NCBI GenBank assembly: GCA_964494205.1 | Contig: CAZBRD010000003.1 | Location: 1 to 64,000, forward strand | DNA: 64,000 nucleotides | Direction: 5' to 3' | From: JBBTCX01 sp964494205 | GTDB lineage: Bacteria; Planctomycetota; Phycisphaerae; UBA1845 | In this document: one piece after another, positions 35,708 through 43,987 of the stretch | Numbering within the stretch: position 1 is the first letter of the stretch | Layout of the letters: every line of letters starts with the position of its first letter | The notes under the pieces: generated by a model | What the model was told of the DNA's origin: nothing | What the model saw: only the letters and a program-made list of their open reading frames with translations | Database searches by the model: none | Program-made: the position numbers and the translations under genes

Positions 35708-36898
35708 TTGAACATCGATGTTTTAATTTTTGGCGGCGGTGTGGCTGGGCTTTGGACGCTCGATGAGCTGCATCGTCGTGGGTTGCGCGCGCTGCTGATC
35801 GAGAGTCATGCGTTGGGGGCGGGGCAGACGATCGCGGCTCAGGGGATATTGCACAGCGGGCTGAAGTATGCGCTCAGCGGTTTACTTAATCCGGCAGCGG
35901 GGATTGCCGGTCAGATGACCGATCTTTGGCGGCGATGTTTGGCGGGTGTGAGCACGCCAGAACTAAGTCGCGTGCGCGTCAGCTCACCCTGTTGTTATTT
36001 GTGGCGGACGGAATCGATCTCGTCGTCGTTGGGGATGATTGGTGCGAAGCTTGGTTTGCGCACGCCAGCCGTAAAGGTGGACGCAAGAGATCGGCCGGCG
36101 ATTTTGAAATCGTGTCCGGGCGAGGTTTTGCGGATCGATGAACCTGTTATCGATGTGGCGTCGTTGCTTGGCGAATTGGCTGCAAAACACGCCGAGCGAA
36201 TTATACTGGTACATGATGAGCGGCAACTGCGATTTGAGATGAGTGGTGCAGCGCAGGTCGCATCTGTTTTCATTCGCGCGCGCGAAAACACGCAAGAGCT
36301 TCAAATCAAGCCCAAATGGGTTGTATTGACGGGTGGCGCGGGCAACGAAGCGTTACGAAAATCGTTTGGAATGGACGCACCGATCATGCAGCGCCGACCC
36401 TTACACATGGTGCTGGTTCGCGGGGCTATTCCGGCGTTGTTTGGACATTGCATTGATGGAAGCAAGACTCGTGTTACCATAACGAGTCATATCGCGGGCA
36501 GCGGTGACACGGTGTGGCAGGTCGGCGGGAATGTGGCTGAACAGGGCGTGTCGCTGTCGGAATCAGAGCTGATTGCTTTCGCACGCAAGGAAGTGACTGC
36601 GGTATTGCCCGGATTCAAACTAAACGAAACCGAGTGGGCGACGTATAGAATTGATCGCGCAGAAGGAAAGAACGCGTTGGGATCAAGGCCAGATGGACCC
36701 GATGTGCGACGCGAAGGAAATGCGATAACTGCTTGGCCGACGAAGCTAGTGCTGGCGCCCAGGTTGGCGGTGATGGTAGCTGATGAAATTGGCGACGGGG
36801 CAAATGGAGACGCAGGCGATTTTTCTTTGCCTGCGGATTGGTTGAGACCGACTGTGGCATCACCGCCGTGGGAGACTGTCAAGGTGTGGCACTCGTGA
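35708..36898 (+). CDS. FAD-dependent oxidoreductase (DAO/GlpD-like)
   Basis: An N-terminal dinucleotide fold (DVLIFGGGVAGLWTLDEL, GxGxxG) and GQTIAAQGILHSGLKYAL, which resembles the FAD-contacting loop of glycerol-3-phosphate and L-2-hydroxyglutarate dehydrogenases, place it in the DAO family. The second half (VVLTGGAGNEALRKSFG; RRPLHMVLVRG) fits the same fold. 396 aa. The start is probably TTG 35708 with GGAG 12 bases upstream. The substrate cannot be told. It overlaps the next gene by GTGA. Confidence 0.83.
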   Translation: MNIDVLIFGGGVAGLWTLDELHRRGLRALLIESHALGAGQTIAAQGILHSGLKYALSGLLNPAAGIAGQMTDLWRRCLAGVSTPELSRVRVSSPCCYLWRTESISSSLGMIGAKLGLRTPAVKVDARDRPAILKSCPGEVLRIDEPVIDVASLLGELAAKHAERIILVHDERQLRFEMSGAAQVASVFIRARENTQELQIKPKWVVLTGGAGNEALRKSFGMDAPIMQRRPLHMVLVRGAIPALFGHCIDGSKTRVTITSHIAGSGDTVWQVGGNVAEQGVSLSESELIAFARKEVTAVLPGFKLNETEWATYRIDRAEGKNALGSRPDGPDVRREGNAITAWPTKLVLAPRLAVMVADEIGDGANGDAGDFSLPADWLRPTVASPPWETVKVWHS

Positions 36899-37677
36899 AG
36901 CTGACATGGCCGCCGCTGGGTTTTGGTGCGTTCAAGATCGGCCGCAATACGGGCACGAAGTATGGGGTTGATTATGAATTGCCCGATGATGCGGCTGTGT
37001 CGGTTCTGCTGAATGGATTGCTTGACCTTGGGGTGACATACGTTGACACTGCGCCTGCCTATGGTTTGAGTGAAGTGCGCATAGGTAAGGCGATCGGGCA
37101 TCGTCGAACCGAGTTCGTGCTATCAACCAAGGTCGGTGAGCATTTCGAGAACGGCCAGTCGCGGCATGATTTTTCGAGTCACGCGGTAACCAAGAGTGTC
37201 GAGGAAAGTCTTCGTCGTTTGCGAACCGATGTATTAGATGCAGTGTTCATTCACTCCAGCCGGGACGACCTGAACGTAGTAACGAAAGCTGAGGTTGTGC
37301 CGACGCTGGTGGGGCTTCGTCAAAAGGGGTTGGTGAAGGCGATCGGGTTGTCTGGGTATACTGCGGAGGGGTATCGGGCAAGTTTTTCCTGGGCGGATGT
37401 GCTCATGGTCGAGTATCATCGCGAACAAAATTCCCTGGCGGACGTCATGGCTGAGGCGAGTGAGCGGAACATTGGCGTCATTGTGAAGAAAGCTCTTGCC
37501 TCGGGAACGTTGAATGCGGAAGAGTCGATTCGGTTTGCGCTGGCCAATAACAACGTTGACAGTGTCGTGGTGGGCAGTTTGAGTCTGGAACACATGCGAC
37601 GAAATTGGAATGCTGCTTGTTCGGCGCGAAATTGGTCCTCTGGGCGGCGAGGCCCATCGACGGTTGTTGCGAGTTGA
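36895..37677 (+). CDS. Aldo/keto reductase
   Basis: The AKR barrel is marked by DTAPAYG (catalytic Asp and Tyr), LSTKVG (Lys) and AVFIHSSRDD (His), so the tetrad is complete. The LGFGAFKIGRN start and a short C-terminus suit the D-threo-aldose 1-dehydrogenase-like group. GTG 36895 overlaps the stop of the upstream gene (GTGA) and has AAGGTG 8 bases upstream; 260 aa. Substrate unknown. Confidence 0.88.
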   Translation: MKLTWPPLGFGAFKIGRNTGTKYGVDYELPDDAAVSVLLNGLLDLGVTYVDTAPAYGLSEVRIGKAIGHRRTEFVLSTKVGEHFENGQSRHDFSSHAVTKSVEESLRRLRTDVLDAVFIHSSRDDLNVVTKAEVVPTLVGLRQKGLVKAIGLSGYTAEGYRASFSWADVLMVEYHREQNSLADVMAEASERNIGVIVKKALASGTLNAEESIRFALANNNVDSVVVGSLSLEHMRRNWNAACSARNWSSGRRGPSTVVAS

Positions 37678-37680
37678 GTG

Positions 37681-38532
37681 ATGAGATCACCTGCCGTATT
37701 TCTCGATCGCGACGGAACGATCATCGAGAATCGGCCCTACCTGTCTGACCCGGACGGCGTGCGGATTTTGCCCGGTGCGGCGGAGTCCATTCGACAATTC
37801 GCTGACGCGGGTTATCTCGTTGTGCTGGTTTCCAATCAATCCGGTGTCGCGCGCGGTTTGTTTACCGAGGACCAGCTTTCGAAGGTGCACGCACGCGTCG
37901 AATCACTCCTTGGCAACGAGGGTGTGTCGCTGGATGCTTCGTACTATTGTCCTTATCTCGATGGGCCTGAGGCGAAGGTTGACGCCTATCGGCAGGACAG
38001 CGAACTTCGCAAGCCGCGGCCGGGGATGTTGTTGCAGGCTGCGGAGGAATTGAACATCGATCTGTCGCGTTCGTGGATGATTGGTGATTCGGCGGGTGAT
38101 GTTGAAGCTGGGGCGCGGGCGGGTTGTTTGACGGTGCTGGTCAATCCGCCGCATGGCGGGGCTGAACTTAACGGGTTTCGGCCATCGATCGTGGTGTCGT
38201 CGTTGAAAGAAGCGGCGGCCCGGATCTTACGCGAATCAGGTGAAACATTGGTCGGCGAAAAGACGAGTGTGAGCATGGCCGATCGAAGTCTGCGCATGCT
38301 GGAGCGGATGAGCGGCGAGTTGGAGCGCATGACGCGGCCGCGCAAGCAACGGGATTTTTCGGTCTTGCTGCTTGTGGCGACTTTCCTGCAAGTCTTGGCT
38401 GTGATGGCTGGATTGTGGGCAGCGGCTGCGATGTTTGATGGAGCGAAGGAATCGACCACAGCCCGTTTTGCAATGGCGTGCTTCCTGCAAGTGAGTGCGA
38501 TCGGGGCATGGGTGGTAGATCGATTTCGATAG
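37681..38532 (+). CDS. HAD phosphatase (GmhB-like) with membrane tail
   Basis: Residues 1-180 match the HAD-IIIA histidinol-phosphate/heptose-bisphosphate phosphatase family: FLDRDGTIIENRPYL (nucleophile Asp), VSNQSGVARG, KPRPGML (Lys) and IGDSAGDVEAG. D-glycero-D-manno-heptose bisphosphate (GmhB) is the likely substrate type, which would suit an LPS operon with lpxK. Unusually, another ~100 residues follow, with a basic coiled segment and two membrane helices (FSVLLLVATFLQVLAVMAGL and MACFLQVSAIGAWV). GTG 37678 directly precedes ATG 37681; the upstream gene stops at 37677. Confidence 0.83.
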   Translation: MRSPAVFLDRDGTIIENRPYLSDPDGVRILPGAAESIRQFADAGYLVVLVSNQSGVARGLFTEDQLSKVHARVESLLGNEGVSLDASYYCPYLDGPEAKVDAYRQDSELRKPRPGMLLQAAEELNIDLSRSWMIGDSAGDVEAGARAGCLTVLVNPPHGGAELNGFRPSIVVSSLKEAAARILRESGETLVGEKTSVSMADRSLRMLERMSGELERMTRPRKQRDFSVLLLVATFLQVLAVMAGLWAAAAMFDGAKESTTARFAMACFLQVSAIGAWVVDRFR

Positions 38533-38601
38533 ATTGGTTTCGCGCAAAGGGGCTAAGCCGCGAAGCTGCGACAAAAAACTGAGCTATTTGAAAAAAAGAA
38601 G

Positions 38602-38635
38602 AAAGCGGCGTTCTGTATTTCAAGAACGCCGCTTT
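38602..38635. terminator. Bidirectional terminator
   Basis: AAAGCGGCGTTCT (38602-38614) pairs perfectly with AGAACGCCGCTTT (38623-38635), 13 bp with an 8-base loop. A-rich sequence on the left gives a long U-run for minus-strand transcripts (HU gene), and TTTT follows on the right for the convergent phosphatase operon. Confidence 0.9.
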
Positions 38636-38665
38636 TGCAATTTAGGCGTATCCAACCGTTATTGG

Positions 38666-38986
38666 TTAGACCATTTCCTTCAGCGCCTTGAGCGGAAGGA
38701 CCTTCACGACGTTGCGGGCGGGCTTCGCCTTGAACATCATCTCTTCGCCGGTGAAGGGGTTGATGCCCTTGCGCGCCTTGGTGGCGGGCTTGCGAACGAC
38801 CTTGATCTTCATGAGACCGGGCACTGTGAAGAGGCCCGGGCCCTTCTTGCCCAGATCATACTTGATCATACCGGCCAGACCGTTAAACACTGAGGTAATC
38901 TGCTTGCTCGACAGCTCGCACGAGTCGGCCAATTCACGATACACTTGTGATTTCGACCTTGATTTTCCGGCACTTTTTACCGCCAT
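38666..38986 (-). CDS. HU/IHF-family DNA-binding protein
   Basis: A histone-like protein of 106 residues. A basic N-terminal extension (AVKSAGKSRSKSQ) precedes the helical dimer part and the DNA-binding arm, where INPFTGEEMMFKAKPA corresponds to the usual RNP-x-TG-x5-PA motif with Arg replaced by Ile. It should bend and compact DNA. ATG 38986 has AAAGGG upstream. The strong terminator at 38602-38635 ends its transcript. Confidence 0.92.
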   Translation of the reverse strand: MAVKSAGKSRSKSQVYRELADSCELSSKQITSVFNGLAGMIKYDLGKKGPGLFTVPGLMKIKVVRKPATKARKGINPFTGEEMMFKAKPARNVVKVLPLKALKEMV

Positions 38987-39176
38987 GTCATTATCCCTTT
39001 CCTAAACGTCATCCTTATCCATGGACGACTTGCTGAGGAATCTACGTTCCTCTTCCTTCGAATTCAAGCGATTTCTCCGAGAAAATCGCAGAATTTTCAA
39101 AAAATCACCGTGAAATTCCGTTGTTTCCGTAGATGCATGCAATTAGACGCACTCGGCGCATTGTGAGAATTCATCG

Positions 39177-39193
39177 GTTTTCAGGCTGAAAAC
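39177..39193. promoter_or_regulatory. Operator-like palindrome
   Basis: GTTTTCAG-G-CTGAAAAC is a perfect 8-bp-arm palindrome in the AT-rich gap between the HU gene and the B12-domain gene. A related half (TCGGTTTTCAGGCTG) also occurs near 17390 ahead of the sigma factor gene. The rest of the gap shows no gene. Confidence 0.35.
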
Positions 39194-39274
39194 TCACCAG
39201 TCGGAGTCCAACGAATGTTGGAACATATCCGTTCGATCGTCAGAAACCATTGAATTTCACAGGGAATTTCGTGC

Positions 39275-40000
39275 TTATGCTTCGGCGCCGGCTAACAGGG
39301 GTGAACGGCGACGACGACGCTTTTTCGGCGCGCCGGCCACGCGAACTTCGGGAACGCGCGGCTGCATTTGCTCCGCCAGCGGGATCGCTTCGAGTGCGCT
39401 CTTTGCGAACAGATCGGCGTTGACTTCCTTCCAGAGACCTTCGGCGCGGTTGAACACGCCGCCGGAGACCATGATATTCATCGTTGGGTTGACGCCGATT
39501 TCACGGATCAAATCGACAAGGGCGCGAACGCCGGGTACACCAGTCGGTTGCGTTCCGAAGATGAGGAGAAGGTCTGGGCGGAGTTGGCCAAGCAGGTTTA
39601 GCACTTCGTCATTCGGTACGCCGCTGCCCATGAAGTACACATCCCAGCCGTTTGCCTCAAAGAGATCGGCGCACATCTGGCCGCCGAGTTCCTCCGGTTC
39701 GCCGTCAGCACAAGTGATCAACATGCGACGACCGTTGGGTTGGTTGCGCTTCAGTTGCAATTGGACTTGATCGGCGATCGAACGATTAATGCGGGCAGCC
39801 ATGTGCTCGGCGGCGGAATTCACGCGATCGGAGCGATACAGTTGCTCGAGTCGCTCCATCGCCGGCCAGAGCAGGTCGCGATAGATGTTGGTGACGTCGT
39901 CGGTTTTCGTGAGCTGTCGCTGAACAAAGTCGCGACAGGCAATTCGGTTTCCGGCCAACAGCGGCGGCATGTACTCTTCAAGCAGATACGGTCTTGGCAT
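39275..40000 (-). CDS. Cobalamin-binding-domain protein with altered ligands
   Basis: The first ~95 residues form a B12-binding cap bundle (PPLLAGNRIACRDFVQRQL ... LEQLYRSDRVNSAAEHMAARI), and residues ~95-215 a Rossmann-like B12-binding domain (LITCADGEPEELGGQM ... DVYFMGSGVP ... ISVSGG-type end MVSGGVFN). The cap keeps EH of the W-x9-EH photoreceptor motif but has Tyr for Trp; the lower-ligand His of GExHxLG is Glu here (GEPEELG). A basic tail (KKRRRRRS) ends the protein. No DNA-binding domain is fused. ATG 40000 is chosen because GGAGCGAGG is just upstream. Confidence 0.78.
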   Translation of the reverse strand: MPRPYLLEEYMPPLLAGNRIACRDFVQRQLTKTDDVTNIYRDLLWPAMERLEQLYRSDRVNSAAEHMAARINRSIADQVQLQLKRNQPNGRRMLITCADGEPEELGGQMCADLFEANGWDVYFMGSGVPNDEVLNLLGQLRPDLLLIFGTQPTGVPGVRALVDLIREIGVNPTMNIMVSGGVFNRAEGLWKEVNADLFAKSALEAIPLAEQMQPRVPEVRVAGAPKKRRRRRSPLLAGAEA

Positions 40001-40027
40001 GTTCCTCGCTCCAAAAGTCACGGGCAG

Positions 40028-40288
40028 TTAGCTCTGTGGTTTCGTTGCCGAAACGAGGGCCTCCTGCCCGCACCTCGCGATGAACCCGTGCGCCCATTTT
40101 TCTGCCAGCCGTTCCTTGGCTAGCCCGACCACAATTGATTCGTTGTTTTCCCCAAACATCCGGAAGATTGGATAGTTTGGGTAGTTTAGTAGGCTAGCTA
40201 TCGACCCATATTTCGATTTTTCTTGAAGGGCGAAATGTGCTTTTCGCGCGATAGTGCGCAGTTCTTGCCGAGGCGAAGGTTGACTCAC
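40028..40288 (-). CDS. Hypothetical protein
   Basis: A GTG-started frame encoding 86 residues with ordinary composition (ARKAHFALQEKSKYGSIASL, FGENNESIVVGLAKERLAEK), ending 28 bases before the B12-domain gene on the same strand. No opposing gene explains it. There is no clear ribosome site and no recognised family, so it may be a small gene co-transcribed with the B12-domain gene or chance. Confidence 0.4.
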   Translation of the reverse strand: MSQPSPRQELRTIARKAHFALQEKSKYGSIASLLNYPNYPIFRMFGENNESIVVGLAKERLAEKWAHGFIARCGQEALVSATKPQS

Positions 40289-40476
40289 TTCGCCGCAACT
40301 TGAGTCCTAGAAAACACGGTTCAGAATGCAAGCGAGAAGCATGATGCCTTCGCTTGATCAAGTGCACTGAGATGCCTCATAAGGACCGGCAGCAATTTGG
40401 TCGAATGAATTGATATAGGCCTTTCTGACGTTTTCAAGCAATCGCATTTCGATAAGATTGCACTCGGTTCAAAAAG

Positions 40477-40860
40477 ATGAAGCAGCGAATTTTCATCATA
40501 CTTGGTTTCATCAACGTTGGGTTGGGGACAGCGGGAATTTTTCTGCCGTTACTGCCGACGACGCCGTTTCTGTTGCTGGCGGCGTTTCTTTTTGCAAAGA
40601 GCAGTCGGCGGTGGAATGAGTGGTTGCTGGGACACCGCGTGTTGGGTCCGTACATTCATGCGTTCCGAAGCAAGTCTGGTTTGACGCGGGTTCAGAAGAT
40701 TCGAATTGGTGCGTCGTTTACGGTGCTGATGGGAATCAGCCTCTATTTTTCACCCATTCAAGCGGTGAAGTGGATCATGGGTGTGATGTGGTTGTTCTGG
40801 ACGTTGGTGCTGGTTTTCTCACGAACAGCGCCAGCTGTGCAGCAAAGTCGCTCGTCATGA
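40477..40860 (+). CDS. YbaN/DUF454 inner-membrane protein
   Basis: A 127-residue protein with membrane helices at both ends. FIILGFINVGLGTAGIFLPLLPTTPFLLLAAFLFAKSS is split between two helices with the family-typical PLLPTTPF core, followed by SRRWNEWLLGHRVLGPYI and LYFSPIQAVKWIMGVMWL. This matches the YbaN (DUF454) family, whose role is unknown. It stands alone. Confidence 0.85.
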   Translation: MKQRIFIILGFINVGLGTAGIFLPLLPTTPFLLLAAFLFAKSSRRWNEWLLGHRVLGPYIHAFRSKSGLTRVQKIRIGASFTVLMGISLYFSPIQAVKWIMGVMWLFWTLVLVFSRTAPAVQQSRSS

Positions 40861-40926
40861 AGATAGAATGGAACCGCCGTTCGATCTGAAAGCTTTGACG
40901 CTAGGTTTTTCAAGTCAAAGCAAATA

Positions 40927-41021
40927 GGACCCTTTCAGGGTCCAAGATACTCCCATGTCATGCAACCGGGGGTGTTCGCTGCGCTCGACCCCCGGCTATT
41001 GAATTGCAGCCTTTCAGGCTG
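40927..41021. repeat. Cluster of dispersed palindromes
   Basis: GGACCC-TTTCA-GGGTCC (40927-40943), CCGGGGGT/ACCCCCGG (40966-40995) and CAGCC-TTTCA-GGCTG (41007-41021) lie between two convergent genes. The first and last share the TTTCA loop. Confidence 0.7.
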
Positions 41022-41077
41022 TAATGCATTTCTGGAGACGCAATCAAGTCAGATGTAAGAATGCAACCAGTTGAGAG

Positions 41078-41425
41078 TCAGCTTACTGTATCGCCTCCGC
41101 CTAGAACTTCACGCTCGATGCTGGACATAACGCTTGACATCAATTCAAGGTAATCGGCCTGTGATTTCAGCATGTTCTTGATGACGGGGCTGGCAGTTAC
41201 TTTGTCTTGCAGCGCGACCAGTTTTCGCTTGTCCTCGGGTTCGATCGGCTTGCCTTCCTGTTGTGCTTGAAGCAACCTGTGTTGGTGGTCCTCGAAATCC
41301 ATGAGCAGTTGGCGATCGGATTGGCTTTTCTCCAGTGCAGCGCGTGCGTTGGCAAGGTTTTGCCCACGTGGGTCGGAAGCGATTCGTTTGCCGAGACGTG
41401 AGGCCAATTCTAGGATGTCATCCAT
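41078..41425 (-). CDS. YlbF/YmcA-family protein
   Basis: A small helical protein (115 aa) with the YlbF/DUF964 layout: DILELASRLGKRIASDPRGQNL..., a central DFEDHQHRLLQAQQEGKP turn, and PVIKNMLKSQADYLELMSSV. In Bacillus such proteins form the Y-complex that affects RNase Y; in planctomycetes the role is unknown. It lies divergent from the RNase R gene, which may be meaningful. ATG 41425 has AAGGGA 6 bases upstream. Confidence 0.75.
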   Translation of the reverse strand: MDDILELASRLGKRIASDPRGQNLANARAALEKSQSDRQLLMDFEDHQHRLLQAQQEGKPIEPEDKRKLVALQDKVTASPVIKNMLKSQADYLELMSSVMSSIEREVLGGGDTVS

Positions 41426-41489
41426 TGAAGTCCCTTGTTGAAAGAGAAAGAAGCACGTTCGCCTCACGTGGGCCAACCGGAATCATTAT

Positions 41490-43907
41490 ATGACAACCGA
41501 TGGACATTCCGAGCGGATTCTCAGGTTTATTCAGGCTGAGGACTATCAGCCAAAAAAGGCGCAGGAAATAGCGATGGCGCTGGGCATCGGCGAAGAAGAG
41601 CTCGGCGATTTCCACGACGCGTGCAAAGCTCTCATGCACTCAGGGCGCGTCGTGCTCGGTAGTCGCAGCACGCTCATGCTTCCACCTCCGGCCGGGACGA
41701 TCACGGGAACATTTCGGAGCAATCCGCGCGGGTTTGGATTTGTCATACCGGAATCGGTGACGGCGCACGGTGATTTGTACATTCCGGCGGGGGCTTCGGG
41801 TGATGCGATCACGGGCGATCGCGTACTTGCGCGTATTCAGAAGAAGGGGAAGCGCGGAAATCGGATGATGTATGAAGGACGCATTATGCGCGTCCTTCAA
41901 CGCGGAAAAAGTCGATTCGTCGGTGAACTGGTGCGGCAGTTTTCCAAGTGGATGGTGGTGCCGGACGGTAACACGCTGCATGTCCCGATTGTTGTCGGTG
42001 ATCCCGGGGCGAAAGGTGCGAAGCCCGGCGATCAGGTGGTGGTCGAGATCCTGCAATACCCACGCGAGGGGGTGGATGCGCGCGGCGTGATCGTGAAGGT
42101 GCTGGGTGTTCGAGGGCAGCCGGGTGTCGATACGCTGAGCATCATTGAACAGCATCAACTGCCGGATGAGTTTCCTGCGGCTGTGCTTGAGGAAACGCGC
42201 GAGATGGTGGGGGGATACGATTCCGCCAAGGCTGCCGATGGCCGCGATGACCTGACGAAGCAGACGATTATCACGATCGATCCGGTCGACGCGCGGGATT
42301 TTGACGATGCCATTTCGCTGACACATCTGGATGGAGGACGCGTCGAGCTAGGCGTGCACATCGCCGACGTGAGTTATTTTGTGCGCGAGGGCGGGGCGCT
42401 CGATAGCGAGGCGCGGGAGCGATCGAACAGCATTTACCTGCCGCGGATGGTAATTCCGATGCTGCCGGAATCGCTGTCAAACGGGCTGTGTTCGTTGCAG
42501 GAGCGAGAGCCGCGGCTGACGAAGAGCGCGTTTATCACCTATGACACTGACGGCGAGGTCGTGTCCACTCGGTTTGCCAATTCGGTGATTCAGTCGGCCA
42601 AGCGGCTGACTTATGAGCAGGCGAGTGAGATTCTCGATGGGAAGGTGGGGCGGATCAGTGCGAAGGTCATCGAGCTACTGAAAGACATGGACAAGCTGGC
42701 GCGGGTGATTCGCAAGCGGCGGATTCGCGAAGGGATGCTCGTGTTAGAAACGCCGGATATTGAGTTGGTGCACAACGATGTGGGTGAAGTTGTGGACGTC
42801 GTGCCGGCGGATACAAGTTTTTCGCACACAATCATCGAGATGTTCATGGTGGAGGCCAACGAGGCTGTCTCAGGTTTGCTGGCTGGACAGGGTGTTCCGC
42901 ATTTGCGGCGAGTGCATGGGCCGCCGGAGGATTTGGCTGAGGGGAACCTGCCGAAGTTTTTGAAGGCGCTGGGCTATGAGCTGCCGGAAGAGCCGGATCG
43001 ATTTGACCTTCAGCGTTTGCTAGTTGACGTTCACGGTAAGCCGGAGGCGTTTTCGGTGAACCTGGCGGTGCTGCGGTCCATGCAGCAGGCGGAGTATTCG
43101 CCGGAGCCGGTGGGGCACTATGCGCTGGCGAGTGCCAACTATTGTCACTTCACGTCACCGATTCGGCGCTATCCGGATTTGACTGTGCACCGACTGCTGG
43201 ATCGATATTTGACCCGAACGCCGCCGAAATTGAGCGCGGTGCAATCACGTGGGCCATCAAAGGGGCGAAATGAAAGACGCGGGCGATTCGACGATAAGTC
43301 GACGCATGATGTTGCAGAGCGTGATGATGGTCGCGTGACGGAGAGAGGTTCGCGATTGTTCCCGCCGATTCCGACGTTTGAAGAGCTTCTGGAATTAGGA
43401 GAGCTGTGCAGCGACAACGAGCGGCGGGCGGAGTCGGCTGAGCGCGAGCTGATCATGGTGTTAATCCTGCGACTGCTGGAGTCCAAGGTCGGCGAGACCA
43501 TGGAGGGCACCGTCACGGGCGTCGCGAACATGGGCGTGTTTGTTCAGCTCGATAAATATCTGATCGATGGAATGCTACGATTTGACGGCTTGCCGGACGA
43601 TTGGTGGGAGGTGGATTCGGATCACGGTTGCGTAATCGGCGAGCGGACGGGGATCAAGATCAGGATCGGGGATCGGCTGAAGGTGAAGATCGCGCGAGTG
43701 TTCATTCCGATTCGTCAGTTGGATCTAGCGATTGCGCAGAAGTTGTCGAAGACTGCGGGCGATGAAACGAGTCGAAAGGCCAAGCGAGGCGGTCGAGATG
43801 AGCGATCTGGTCGACGGAAGAATAAGGGGAAGAGGGGTTCCTCGCGCGGAAGTGCGCTCCAGAAGGGTTCGCGAGGGAAAGACAAGCGCGGGCGAAAGCG
43901 GCGATGA
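41490..43907 (+). CDS. rnr: Ribonuclease R
   Basis: A 3'-5' exoribonuclease that degrades structured RNA. In order: N-terminal winged helix (RILRFIQAEDYQPKKAQEI), OB/cold-shock domains (GTFRSNPRGFGFVIPE), RNB catalytic domain (TIDPVDARDFDDAISL with the four Asp; HFTSPIRRYPDL), S1 domain (GTVTGVANMGVFVQLDK), and a basic Lys/Arg/Gly tail. 805 aa is normal. The end of the RNB domain carries a ~40-residue basic insert. ATG 41490. Confidence 0.95.
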   Translation: MTTDGHSERILRFIQAEDYQPKKAQEIAMALGIGEEELGDFHDACKALMHSGRVVLGSRSTLMLPPPAGTITGTFRSNPRGFGFVIPESVTAHGDLYIPAGASGDAITGDRVLARIQKKGKRGNRMMYEGRIMRVLQRGKSRFVGELVRQFSKWMVVPDGNTLHVPIVVGDPGAKGAKPGDQVVVEILQYPREGVDARGVIVKVLGVRGQPGVDTLSIIEQHQLPDEFPAAVLEETREMVGGYDSAKAADGRDDLTKQTIITIDPVDARDFDDAISLTHLDGGRVELGVHIADVSYFVREGGALDSEARERSNSIYLPRMVIPMLPESLSNGLCSLQEREPRLTKSAFITYDTDGEVVSTRFANSVIQSAKRLTYEQASEILDGKVGRISAKVIELLKDMDKLARVIRKRRIREGMLVLETPDIELVHNDVGEVVDVVPADTSFSHTIIEMFMVEANEAVSGLLAGQGVPHLRRVHGPPEDLAEGNLPKFLKALGYELPEEPDRFDLQRLLVDVHGKPEAFSVNLAVLRSMQQAEYSPEPVGHYALASANYCHFTSPIRRYPDLTVHRLLDRYLTRTPPKLSAVQSRGPSKGRNERRGRFDDKSTHDVAERDDGRVTERGSRLFPPIPTFEELLELGELCSDNERRAESAERELIMVLILRLLESKVGETMEGTVTGVANMGVFVQLDKYLIDGMLRFDGLPDDWWEVDSDHGCVIGERTGIKIRIGDRLKVKIARVFIPIRQLDLAIAQKLSKTAGDETSRKAKRGGRDERSGRRKNKGKRGSSRGSALQKGSRGKDKRGRKRR

Positions 43908-43917
43908 CCAGCGCTAT

Positions 43918-43956
43918 GTGACGCACTGCTCACAGACTCACAGAGCAGTGGCGCAC
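43918..43956. terminator. Hairpin between convergent rnr and birA
   Basis: CACTGCTC (43924-43931) pairs with GAGCAGTG (43943-43950), extended outward by GTG/CAC and CG/CG with small bulges. No strong T-run, so the terminator call is tentative. Confidence 0.45.
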
Positions 43957-43987
43957 GGTCCTCCAAAGTTTCAAATGACATCGATCG

